From Rhabditoides inermis (lineage: Eukaryota > Nematoda > Chromadorea > Rhabditida > Rhabditidae), in contig CAWZYM010000308.1 of assembly GCA_963966185.1 (NCBI GenBank), positions 545,001 to 609,000 of the forward strand: a stretch of 64,000 nt of DNA. Reading direction: 5' to 3'. Numbering within the stretch: position 1 is the first letter of the stretch; the number at the start of each line of letters is the position of its first letter. Below the pieces are notes generated by a model that was not told the DNA's origin, searched no databases, and saw nothing but the letters and a program-made list of their open reading frames with translations. The position numbers and the translations under genes were made by a program. Positions 35,825 through 46,686 of the stretch are shown here, in pieces.

Positions 35825-38800
35825 ATGTCTCTAGAAAACCTCGTCAAGCTGGTCGATGCACTTGGATATAGTGAACAACAACAGACGGTCATAGTCAAGT
35901 ACAGAGCAGAGAAGTCGGGAGGTGAGATACAGTCTGATGTGTATGTGTGTACGATTGATTTCAGGTTGATTGTGTTTATTTTGATTTTCAGAAAGCTTTC
36001 GACAAAGTTAGTCACTCAAAATTACTTTACAAGCTTGAAAAATTCGGGATATCTTCGCAATCTAAAATTTACAAGTGGATAGCTCAGTTTCTAGTGGATC
36101 GCACAGCACATGTGCGTATTAATGATGTTCTATCCTCCCCTTTTCCAGTTATTAGCGGTGTGCCTCAAGGATCAGTGTTAGGCCCACTGCTTTTTCTTAT
36201 ATTCATAAATGACATAGTGGAATGCATGGAGTCTGGTACTCTGTGTAATATATTTGCCGATGACATCAAGGCGTACTCAAATGACTTTCCTGCTTTACAA
36301 AAAACAATAAACAATGTTGTTCTCTGGTCTGAAGAATGGCAGCTCCCACTTGCCAGTAACAAAACTCAAGTACTACAAATCAAAAGTAAATCAAGTTTAA
36401 GAAATTACACTATCAATGGTTCTCAACTGGAAAACTCAAAACAAGTTAGAGACTTAGGTATAATAGTCGATTCAGAGCTGAAGTTCCACAGTCATATAGA
36501 GAATATCACCAAATCCACGTGCGCAAAAGTTCAACATATTCTAAGAGCGTTTACTAGCACCGATATGTCCCTATACACTAAATTATTTCATACATACATA
36601 CGTCCATGCATTGAGTATGGCACGGAAATATTCAACCCCATTAGTAAGAGTGCGCTAGCCAAACGCCTCGAGTCTCCATTGCGCAGATTTAGTAAAGAAG
36701 CATTTAAACGTTGTAATCCAATGTCAGAAATTCCAAGATACTCTATCAGGCTAGGATTGATGTCAACACAGTCTCTTTACGAGAGACGTTTTCATAAAGA
36801 TATAATCAGTTTTTATAAGATTATCACTGGTGACATGTATGTGAATCCAACTCATACACCCCAATTCAAACAACGTTCGTATAATACGCGATCACACAAT
36901 ATGCAAGTTCTCATTCCATCTCACTTCAAAAATCAACATTGGTTCACACCAAGAGCATCGAAATTGTGGAATTCACTGCCATCACATCTTTCAAAAATAA
37001 ACAATATTCAGGAATTGAAAGCACTGCTATCAAGTCTAAATTTCACAGAGTTTGGTATCCCACCCTCGTTTCTTTCTTAATTATTGTTTATTTATCTTGC
37101 TCTCATTATTACAACACCCCCCTCCCCCCCCCCCCCCCTCCACACCCCGTTTTATCTGTTTTGTAATAGGTATGAGCCCCCCATAAGTAGCTGATTGTTT
37201 ACACCAATTAGCCTAGGGCCAGCTCCATATTTGCCATACCCTGTCCGGTATTTTCACTTATTCGTGTATGTTATGTCACGGCAGATAAACATTATTATTA
37301 TTATTTCAGATGTGACTGCGTCGATCCGCTTTCCTCTCATATCGTTCGCACTGATTGGCGGTCTCGCCACTGCCGACAACAAGGAGGAGTGAGTGGTGGA
37401 AGGAGGGAGAGGAGAAGGAGAGGAGTGTATTGTGTATGTGTTGTGTTTGAGGGCGCGCCTGTTGTCGTACCGCAGGCTGGCGGACAGGCTGTGCCAGCTC
37501 GGAGTCCTCTCCCCACTCATCATCCACATGGTCCACACCCATGGAGAGGTGAGTGCGTGCTGATGCATGAAAGCATATGACAATGTGTTTGTGATTTTGT
37601 CATAACTAACAATTGATGAAAAATATATATTTTAATGGCTCTGTTTGCAGGCTGCTATCCGGATGATTGCAGCGGATGCGAAAGATCTTCTCGATCATGT
37701 GATAGAGTTTGTCACCAAGGCAAAGAAGAGTGAGTTCTTGTCTGTTTTGTGTTGATTATGAGTTTTAATTCATTTCGAATATGTGATCAGATGTTTGATT
37801 GTGTTATCGATTGATCGATCGATTGATTGATTGTGTATCAGATTGTCTTGATTTCAACTGCTGTTTTGAGTCTCTGCGCGTGCGCGTATATCGAAGGATG
37901 CGTTCAACGAGAGTCTGTTTCGAGAGGAGAGGGAGCTGCTGGACAGGGAGATGCACCACTCGGTGAGTGGAGGGAGGAGGGGTGGAAACAGGTATGTGGT
38001 TGCAGATTGGCTGTTTCTGGAAGGACACGGACGTGGAGTGGCCGGCGGGTCTTCGTCCATCAGCCGAGTCGTTCGAGACTGCCTCGCACCGCTCCTCCCT
38101 CCCTTCCATCGACTTCCCGCCCCACTGCCCCGATAACGCGTCCACCGCTTCCGCCGAGAAGGTCGAGATTGGGGTGGGTTCATTATGATCACAAATGTTA
38201 TTGTGGATTTCAAACAGCAATATTCTTTTTCAGACAGCGACGCTGCAGATAAAGACTGAGCCTGGAGTACCGACGCCCAAAGAGGTGCGGATTGTTATGT
38301 TACTTACCAATACATGATTATGTCCAGGAGCGCGTTCCGGAGGTTCTGCGGACGCCGGCGTCTCTCCTGCGCCGCATCAAGACCGAACCCGGACTCCCCC
38401 AGCCAGTGCCAGAGAAGAAACCAGTCAGTTCTTCTTCTATTTTTCTCCATATATCTTCTCTTGTCTCCCTTTTTATATCAGTTACCGCTCTCCTGATGTG
38501 TGACATTGCAGTTGTCCGATTACGCGTCGACGTCTCTCCTGAAGCGGATCAAATCGGAGCCCGTGGAAGCGGAGGAGACGAGTCCGCCGGGGGAAGTGGA
38601 GCGGCGCGTGGCGAAGGATCAACCCGTGGAGCAGTGTGCTCCTCCTCCTCTGGCTGCTCCCCCTCCTCCTCCTTCGGTGGCCGAGCTGCCTCTGGTGTCT
38701 TCCCGTGCTCTCAAGCTGGAGGAGGACTGGCTGCGTCAGTTGGCAAACGAGTCGAGGGGAAGCATCGTCAACGAGAGGGGTAAGTGGAGTAACATTGATT

Positions 38801-40476
38801 CTATATTGGCTAGTGATACATATTTTCGGTTTCCGCAGACTCGGAGAGCACTGTAGACGAGCGCGACATTTTCTCTGCGAGAGAGATGATAATGAGAGAA
38901 AGAAGGAATACAAAACAAAACATGAGAAGTGTGATTGACGATCAGATATCAGGCGGCAGAGTGGAAGAAATATAAAGTGACAGCACTTCGATCAAAATGA
39001 AAACAAAATAACATTATGGATGAAGCATATTTGAAACATCTAACAATCTTGATTATACATTTTGTGAGCTGGCTCGTTTCAGTGGGAGTGCACTTCTCGT
39101 TCGTCCCGTCTCGCCTGGTGTGTGGTGGGGATCCTCCGGCGGGACTGATTGTGGCAGTGCGGAGGCGACTGGCCGGCAGGGGAATGACACCGGCAGACAT
39201 ACAAGTACAGGTGGCACTCTACTCGAGTGAGTCGCGTCTGTGCTGGTGGCTGGGTGTGATGGTTGTGTGTCAGAGACGTACTGGATCAGCTCCCTGGGAG
39301 ACAGTCTCGTCGAGGCCGGAGTCCTCCTGCCAGGCATACAGCGGTATGTGAGATCTAAACAGGTGCGTGTTCTGAATAGAGAATAGCTTATTCAATAATT
39401 AGTAACACTTTGAATTTTGAAATATGCGCGAGTTGTGAGGTATGGTGTTTGAGTCGACTGTGCCGGTCCGCTCTCTCCTCTCTTCCCTGGTGGCTCGTCT
39501 CCTCTCGTCGGCTGCTATGCTCGCACAGCACACTCCAGGTAGGCAGCTGGTGGGGGACGATGGAAGAGATGAGGAATTACCATCCCCACATGGACATGTT
39601 TATTAGATGATCAATGAAACTTATACAATGTTGTTTTGTTATGTCAAGAACATGTGTTCACTAGATGAAGTGTATTTTGTTCTATGTGTTGTACTTGTAC
39701 TGCACAGGCATATCTCGCGTGGAGTGGTTGTGTCTGACCCGCTCCCTCGCCCGCAAGTTCTACGCGGAGAATGCACTCGTGTTGCCGGAAGGAGAACAGG
39801 AGCAGACCGCACAACAGGTCCGTTTCTATTCTACTGGCAGCTTTCTTGCCCTATCCGTCCACTTAGCTCTTTCCACCTATGTGCATTGGTTGCAGCTCTC
39901 TAGTGTGTTGGGTGTGCGCTGTGTGGTGGCTGATCGAGAGACGACTCCCAGTCTGCCCCCTGTGCAGACAGTGGTCGATGGGGGAAGGAAGGAGCAGGAG
40001 GAGAAGGAGGGGGAGAGACAACCCACCCCGCCCATCGTACGAGAGACCAGGCACATGTTCGACGCGTCAGTTGGTTGTTTTATTAACCTTGTTTTATATT
40101 TGTTTTTGTTGGTGTTAAAAAAATGAAAAGTTTACAGGTACGCATACGAGGATAGTGCGGCGAAGGAGAGAGGAGAAGCGGGGGAGGAGGAGGAAGACGA
40201 CGAGGAGGAGGGTCTGGATGTGACCAACCTCAACGTGAGTGAGAAAGAGGGAGAGGGAAGGAAGGGGAGGGAGAGGGAGGGATGGAGAGAGGGGGAAGGA
40301 AGGGGTGATGTTTGTGTTTGAGTCGACCACGCTGGGTTCCGTGATCCGTTCTCTGTCGGCTGTGAATGCGGAGAGGAAGGCTGGTCGGATGACTGCCTGG
40401 CTGGCCGAAGTCTACGCCACGAGGCTGGAGAGGAGTGGTGCGTACTGGGATATATACCTTCCTTTCTCCCTCCCTC

Positions 40477-40516
<40 letters not shown>

Positions 40517-43500
40517 GTACTCATCTAGAAGATGGCGGTGTGTGGTTCGCGTCTGCTGACAAGGCTTTCATCAGCGGATCGGGGTGAGATTTAAATATTT
40601 TTGTTGATAGAATCTCACATTTTAACGCAATTTTAACGCATCTCCATTGATGCATGTAAATTAATTGTTTGATGCATATTATTTGTGAAACATATCTTCA
40701 GTCTGGTGAAAAATGTTAGGCGAAGCATGATTTGACTGTGTTAGTGTGACTATTCACTCACATTCAGATGTGTGGCTCTGCTGACTCGTCTGTCCACACT
40801 TCACATCATTCCAGATAGATTCAAGGAGAGGGAGCCGGTGGGTGGAGAAAGAGAAAGAGAGAGAGAGAGGGAGGGAGCGAGAAAGAGAGAGAAAGAGAGA
40901 GAGAGGGAGCGAGAGAGAAAGAGAGAGAAGTGTACAGAACCGTTTTCCAGAATTCTTTCTCACTCGGCGAGCGCTCGTTTGTGGATCAGATATGGAGGCT
41001 GGTCTACCAGCTCATAGCCAACTGGACCAAGGGTCAGTCTCTCTCTTTCTCTCTCTCCCCTCTCTCTTATCTCTCTCTCCCTCTCTTTCTCTCTCTCTCC
41101 ACCTCCACTTCCTCCCTGCAGCCTCCCCGGATGTTCGTCGCTTCGTGGAGTTGGAGGTGTGTGATGTGTGTCGTCGCTTCTGGCGTCGACCCCGCATCAT
41201 CCACAATGTGCCCATGCCGGTGGGTCGTCTTGCATCATTTTGTTCCAGCAATATGTATGATTATCTTTTAAAAGGACTTCCGTAAGAGAAGAGTTTGTGT
41301 TACTCAACGTAATGCAACAAAAGCTCATGCATTTTATCAATCGAAATAGTAAACAAACCTGCTCTTTCTGCAATAAAAACTAATGCGAGCAAATGTTGTA
41401 TGTCGGCAAATTGATTTCGGTATCCGATCGATTATATATACCTTGTTGAACTATTGGAGCAGGTTTGTGTACTATTTCGATTGATAAAATGCATGAGCTG
41501 TCGTGTCTGTTCTCTGTGTGAGGAGAGGTGGCTCTGCTGAGCGAGTGATTCAGGTGTGCGTGCACACCGGTCCCCCAGCATCCCCTCTTGTGTGTGATCT
41601 CCCCCTGTGGGATTGATTTATTGATTGACCACAGTCTGTGTACGCAGTGTGTGTCGGGAGGAGTGAGATAGGCCACCGTCTGTGTTAAGCGGGTGTGACC
41701 TAGGAGGAGTGAGGCACTGTCTGTGTACGCGGGTGCGAGATCACTTGATAAGGAGGAGGCGCGGACCGCCCCTGTGGGGTCGATACAATTGAATGAAGGG
41801 GCGCGCATTGTTCAATACGCCGACGATACGGTGTATGTCTCTCGGTATCTTACCGATAGAGACAAGGAGAATGCACAAGAAGATGTGGAGAAACTGAGTG
41901 GGCTCTTCTCAGAGATGGGAATGAAGCTGAATGCGGAAAGTGCAAGGTGATTCGAATGGGAGTGTATGAGAAGGAACCAGATTTCGAGGTAAATCTGCAC
42001 ATTGGTGGAACAGAGCTCGAGTGCACTAGCCAGTACAAGTATCTCGGAGTGGCAATTGATCCTCTGATGAACTTCAGTGGTCACGTGGCTGAGAGAGTGA
42101 CGAAGGCTCGCCAAGCCATTGGTGCTTTGGTGCGAACTATGAGGAAGTGGGCTCCTCGAAGCGCCCTCGAGAAAGTGTACAAGGCGTGTATTGAGCCAGG
42201 ACTGCTATATGCAGCAGAAGGATGGTTTCCTGCAAACGAGACAGACAGGGCAAGACTCGAAAGAGTGAATGTGCATGCAGCGAGGCTAGTGCAGAATGAT
42301 TTCACGTCATCGGATGACCGAGTGCTAGAGAAGGCCAAGTGGAATACGGTAAAGAAGACCGTGAGCGAGAGAAGGAGGGTGCTCATGTGGAATTATGTGC
42401 ACGGAGTGAGAGCCCCTCCAGATGGAATGCTGGTCCTGGTGTCGGACAGCGGAGTGAGAAGGACAGCACGCGGTGGCCACTCACTGAGAGTGATGGAGCC
42501 TGTGGTGACAAGTGCGAGATTGCACGACTACCCGGTGAACGAGTTGAGAAGGCTATGGAATGCCCTACCGGAGAAGGCTGTATTGGAGGAGACCAAACAG
42601 TCGTTCAAGCGTGCTGTCAAGAATCTGTGAATTGTGACCGTCGGAGACGGTGTTTTATCCTACTAACAGTTGTTTTTATCGACTAGCGTGCTTATATAGC
42701 ACGTTGGTTGAACTAATCTAGTTCTCACAGTCGTTATAATCCAAGGCTCTGTCTTGTTTTCGGCTGAGAACAATTGGTACGGCTATATCCTTGTTACTCT
42801 CTATGAGTAGTGAGATAAACGCAATACCAACAACAACAAAAAAGAGCTTTTGTTGCATTACGTTGAGTAACACAAACTCTTCTCTTACGGAAGTCCTTTT
42901 AAAAGATAATGAATGTACTTTTATTGGATTTCATATAAATCTATCTACATTAACATGAACCACAAAACTTTTTTTTTAGAAATCCAACAGTTCACCCACC
43001 TTGTTAAGTCCAAAATTGTATAAATTTTGCAAAAAAGAGTTTAGGTAATGCTGATGGGAAAATTTACAATTCCAATGTCATTTCTATGTAAAATCATATA
43101 TTACAAAAGGTTTGCCACCAACCGGAACCGAACTCGAGCCATGCGTCTCAACGGGCGCAATCGCTAACCACAACACTACCGTGCGCACGGCAGGGTCCGT
43201 GATCTGAACGATATCAGTGCAATCCACAGGCAGTGCGGAATGTGCACCTCCTGTCTGCTGGGGGCAGCCGGTGCGCGCCACCCCCCCCCCCTAGAAAACC
43301 ATCCGTACACGGGGGATTGCCTGCCCCTCAGGGCGCGCGCGCGTATCTCGCTTCCTACAACAGCTAGCGTTACCAAAATCGAAACCTAACCATTTTCTAA
43401 CATCCTGATAACATCTATCAGCATCACATTGTTCTCGCAAAGATTCTAAGGGACCTTTCGTTCAGTCGCCTTTTGCCGATTCTAGCGCGCGACTAGTCTT

Positions 43501-46070
43501 AACACAAACCAACCAGCGCTGCCGCGCTGGTTGTAATGTATGATGCACATGATTTATCAAAGATATAATTATAGTTCCATCTATGTTCCTTGTTATGTGT
43601 TTGTTGTGTCAGTTGACGGATCTGTCTCCTCCGTCGGAGGAGCGTGCGTGTCAGCGTCTGGTGGAGAGGGTGTGCCAGCGAGCAGGCATCGAACTGCTCA
43701 GGGAGCGACAGGGTGGGTGGGGCAGGGAGGGGCAGAGTAGGATGTGACTTTGTTTGACTGTTATTTGACGTGCCTTGTTCTATTCAGGTGCGTTGTCCCG
43801 CCTGGAGTTCCTCTCTTTCCCAGTCGAACTCGTCGGCGCCAGCCACTTCACCCACAAGTGGTACGTTCTTTCCAGTGTTTCCATCTGTCAGCTGATTGGT
43901 ATCTGATTAATGACTACATAGAAACGGCGGTGTTGGAGTGGTGTAAAACATATTGTTGGTTGGATTTCCACTCTTGTTATTTTCAGTGACGAGTTCTCCT
44001 CGTTTGTGCGTGCCCTGTGCTTACTGCGCATCTTCCCTCCCTGGCACGAGCTCATGTATATGATGATGGGAGCCGTGAGTGGTTTCAAATATAACTTCGA
44101 AGTTTCGCAACGGTGACGTGTTGGTCAATCTGTTGATTGCTACGTGAAACCTATGACATGCTTGTTTGCAGGATCGCGGTGCGTGGATCGTGGAGCTGGG
44201 GGAGCGAGTGGCGTCGGCATCGAAGGGAGGAGTACTCACCACCATCAGACCACACTACCTCAAGCAGTGTGAGTGGGGTTGCCAGACGAAGTGGTAAGAA
44301 AGTAAAGATGGACTTGTTGAAATGGAAATGTAGATGCTATGAGTTACACATGTGTAACTGTTCGTGTCTGTTCAGGGGCGGACTTCCTGGATGCGCATTG
44401 GGACTCGCCATCCGACTGGGCCAAGGTGCGCGCCTGTCAGACCAACTGCATCCGAGACGCGGTACGTGATATTTATAAGGCGATCTTTTTTCTTAAGTTT
44501 TGTGTTATGGGCCTTTTATTTGTTATGGCTCTCACCCTCATGTTTTCAGTGGCGGAAGCGTGTGTTGTATGTGGGTGACGATGTTCGGTGCGAGTACTCT
44601 CTGTCGGTGCGAGTGGAGAGGAGGAGTCGGCCCGGACAGACTGCCTGGCCGCACGGCGCCCCGCCACTCACTGAGGAGGCATGGACACTGCGCAACGAAC
44701 ACAACATGATGTGGGTGGGGCTGAACGCAACAGATAGTCAGTACGTAGTAGATCTTGCATGTGTTGGAGTGTGCTGGGTTGTTTGACATTTTCTTTGCAG
44801 GCGTCAGGCGCAGCAGTCTGCGATGATGACACCCCACCGGGGAGGCGCGTCGCCCTTCTCTGCCTGGCCAGCTGGTGAGTCGCGGGCTGACTCGTCCCCC
44901 TATCCACCCTTGTCACTTCAGCCACTCCGCACCACGGCGGCTTCTCGGCTGGCGGAGGAACTCCCATGCACATGGGCACTCCCATCGGCACTCCCATGTA
45001 TGGGGGAGGGGGAGGGCCCTCCACTCCCCACCACGATCCATATGCCATGCTCAACAGGGCTGCCTTCGGAGGAGGAGGAGGAGGTAAGTAGTTTTGTTCC
45101 GAAGATCATATGTTTCACTTTGTTATGCTAGTAGCTGGGAGAGTTGTGTTGTCAATGATCTCCTCTCTCCCAGCTCTATGTTTTTCGCACAGTAATTGTT
45201 AGCAACATGGATATTGTTTTTTTTTGCCCGCCGAATGATCGGTCATCGACAAGAATCCTTCCCGAGTAACCAGTGAGGCGGCGGGAAGTACCCTCATGTG
45301 GAAGCAGCTATGGCGCGAGGAGATACTAATTGGCACGGAAGCAAAGGAAACATTGGAACTCTTCACGTCAAGAATGGTACTATAATGGTCCAGGAATGAT
45401 TTTCGGTCAAGTATCGTCTTCCCACCACTAACCTTGTCAGCCTACCTGTCTTTCCCCGGCGTTAGCCTATTATGTATCTAGCATCTTAGGCACTACTGTA
45501 TGCCTGTATCATTATGATTGTGTTGTCATATTCAGATATAACGATTCCGGATAAACGATTGATTGATTGATTGATGGATATTGTATAATTATTCTGAGAT
45601 CTTTTTTTATGATTCCATTCCAGCTGCCGTGGTTGTGTCGCAGGATGCGTTCAGTGAGATGCGTCGAATGCAGGAGGAGATGGCAGCAGAGGAGAGGGCA
45701 GAGAGGGAGAGGAGGGAGAAGGAGAGGGAGGCGCGGGAAAGGAGGGCACACGTGAGTGGCAGGTTGAGGGGGAGCGAGGAGAGAGAGAATGACGTGTTTC
45801 CAGAAGCGCAGTCTTCTCTCCACACCTGTCATCCCTCCCAAACAGCCCCACCAAGCACAGCCTGTCTACGTGAGTACCCTCTTTTTTCTAACGTGTCCTG
45901 TGAATTGTGTTGATTTGGTTAGCTTGTTTCAGAAGAATGTGATTCCGATGCCGCATCCGGTTCCGAGGAATGCGTACAGTAACTGGGAAGCGAGGCAGGC
46001 GGAGGAAAGGCAGAAGAAGGATAAGATGAGAATGGAGAGGGAGAGACAGTCAGTGAGGAGGGGACAGTAG
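35825..46070 (+). CDS. Unknown large protein, paralogue B of a tandem pair
   Basis: Start 35825 (MSLENLVKLVDALGYSEQQQ). The first intron contains a retrotransposon, then IRFPLISFALIGGLATADN (37311 on), LADRLCQLGVLSPLIIHMV and IRMIAADAKDLLDHVIEFV mirror paralogue A. Three successive exons carry I-K-x-E-P: QIKTEPGVPTPKE (38245 on), LLRRIKTEPGLPQ (38368 on) and LLKRIKSEPVEAEE (38539 on), each matching a SUMO-acceptor consensus. Next come VHFSFVPSRLVCGGDPPAG (39085 on), many helical exons, LEFLSFPVELVGASHF (43803 on), FSSFVRALCLLRIFPPWHEL (43990 on) and AHWDSPSDWAKVRACQ (44394 on). The C-terminus has TPMHMGTPIGTPMYGGGGG (44960 on), like the T-P-M repeats of SPT5, then a Glu/Arg-rich helix (45650-45750). 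The end is an Arg-rich tail with stop 46068-46070. The protein exceeds 1,200 residues. Introns hold several mobile elements. A chromatin or transcription role is only inferred. Confidence 0.7.
35990..37305 (+). mobile_element. 5'-truncated CR1/Jockey-like non-LTR retrotransposon
   Basis: The open frame (about 35992-37080) starts inside a reverse transcriptase (AFDKVSHSKLLYKLEKFGI). It keeps GVPQGSVLGPLLFLIFIND and the catalytic F-A-D-D (about 36257), then runs through the thumb and C-terminal region to stop 37078-37080. The 3' part has a C run (37117-37140) and a conserved tail ending in (ATT)n just before the acceptor of the next exon. The endonuclease and N-terminal part are missing. It lies in the first intron of paralogue B, same strand. 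Tail-only copies lie at 19526-19632 and 21341-21590. Confidence 0.85.
41260..42910. mobile_element. Palindromic MITE split by a retrotransposon
   Basis: The left arm starts ATTATCTTTTAAAAGGACTT (41260) and runs to about 41366 (ACAAACCTGCTC). The right arm mirrors it in two pieces: 41456-41499 and 42849-42910. Once the insert 41500-42843 is taken out, the arms match over about 107 bases around a loop of about 90 bases. No transposase frame is present. It lies in an intron of paralogue B. Confidence 0.82.
41500..42843 (+). mobile_element. Non-LTR retrotransposon remnant nested in the MITE, GAGCT target duplication
   Basis: It is flanked by GAGCT (41495-41499 and 42844-42848) and ends in an A-rich tail (CCAACAACAACAAAAAA). 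The coding part holds reverse-transcriptase motifs: VQYADDTVYVSRYLTD (41812 on), YKYLGVAIDPLMNFSGHV and the thumb/C-terminal region to stop TGA at 42628-42630. A one-base loss near 41937-41941 breaks the frame between the two halves, so it is a pseudogene. The 5' part has three spaced GTCTGTG units (41634, 41678, 41719) of 41-44 bases. The clade differs from the 35990-37305 element. Confidence 0.82.
43115..43195 (-). repeat. tRNA-like SINE-head segment
   Basis: On the minus strand: A-box-like GGTAGTGTTGTGGTTAGCG, an anticodon-like arm, and B box GAGTTCGGTTCC. It shares the GTAGTGTTGTGGT core with the unit at 5518-5596. It lies in an intron of paralogue B. Confidence 0.55.
45129..45580 (+). 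mobile_element. Probable RTE-like non-LTR 3' fragment
   Basis: A short frame reads RVTSEAAGSTLMWKQLWREE and stops at about 45384. It is followed by about 150 noncoding bases and a (GATT)n tail (45557-45575), the arrangement of RTE-clade 3' ends. An 11-base hairpin (AGCTGGGAGAG ... CTCTCCCAGCT, 45132-45176) lies at its left. Lies in an intron of paralogue B. Confidence 0.45.
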
Positions 46071-46686
46071 GGGTAGTCGAGTCAGGGAGGAGAAGAAGCA
46101 GGGACTATGTAGCTGTAGACTCATTGCAATCCATTGATCTGTTATCTGTTCGCACTGCCGGTCTCGTGTGTCTATCTGGGTCACATTAATAAGTCATTTA
46201 TCTATGTAATATTACTCGATTTGTATTAATTAATAAGGTCAAACTTAATGTCTTTACGTGAGTTGCCGCTGTTTTGATGTGAAAAAGAATTTATAGAAAA
46301 TTATTTATGTAACTGTAAATAAATTCTTCATCCTTTGGGGTGCTTTGAGATGTGTTATGTGTTTTCCCAAACAGTTTAATATGACGAAGCCTGGATTACC
46401 GAAATGTTCACCCACACACTTATTTATTTATTCATATATATTACTTCTGCACTAAGTTTTTCACCAACATCGGTACGAAACACCTCGTGAAATATAATGT
46501 AATTCTTGGTAGTGAATGCATTTATAAAACACCAGGTGCAGGAGCGACCAGAACACAGTTGTATGGTCATCTTTGTGTCTTTGTGGGTTGCTTCTTGAGT
46601 GACAGTTCCAATTTTTTGAAGATGTTTTCCGTTCGATAAGGTATGCTTTATTAAAGATTCCATCACCTGTTCATCTCACCTGGAAT
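46071..46686. other. 3' flank of paralogue B and upstream region of the secreted LLTP-like gene
   Basis: AT-rich, with AATAAATTC-like sequence near 46317-46325 that could serve paralogue B as a poly(A) signal. No exon seen. Confidence 0.45.

Noticed and set aside
35990..37080. Reverse-transcriptase frame as an exon of paralogue B
   Set aside because: The flanking exons join in frame without it, and its tail recurs elsewhere as a mobile element.
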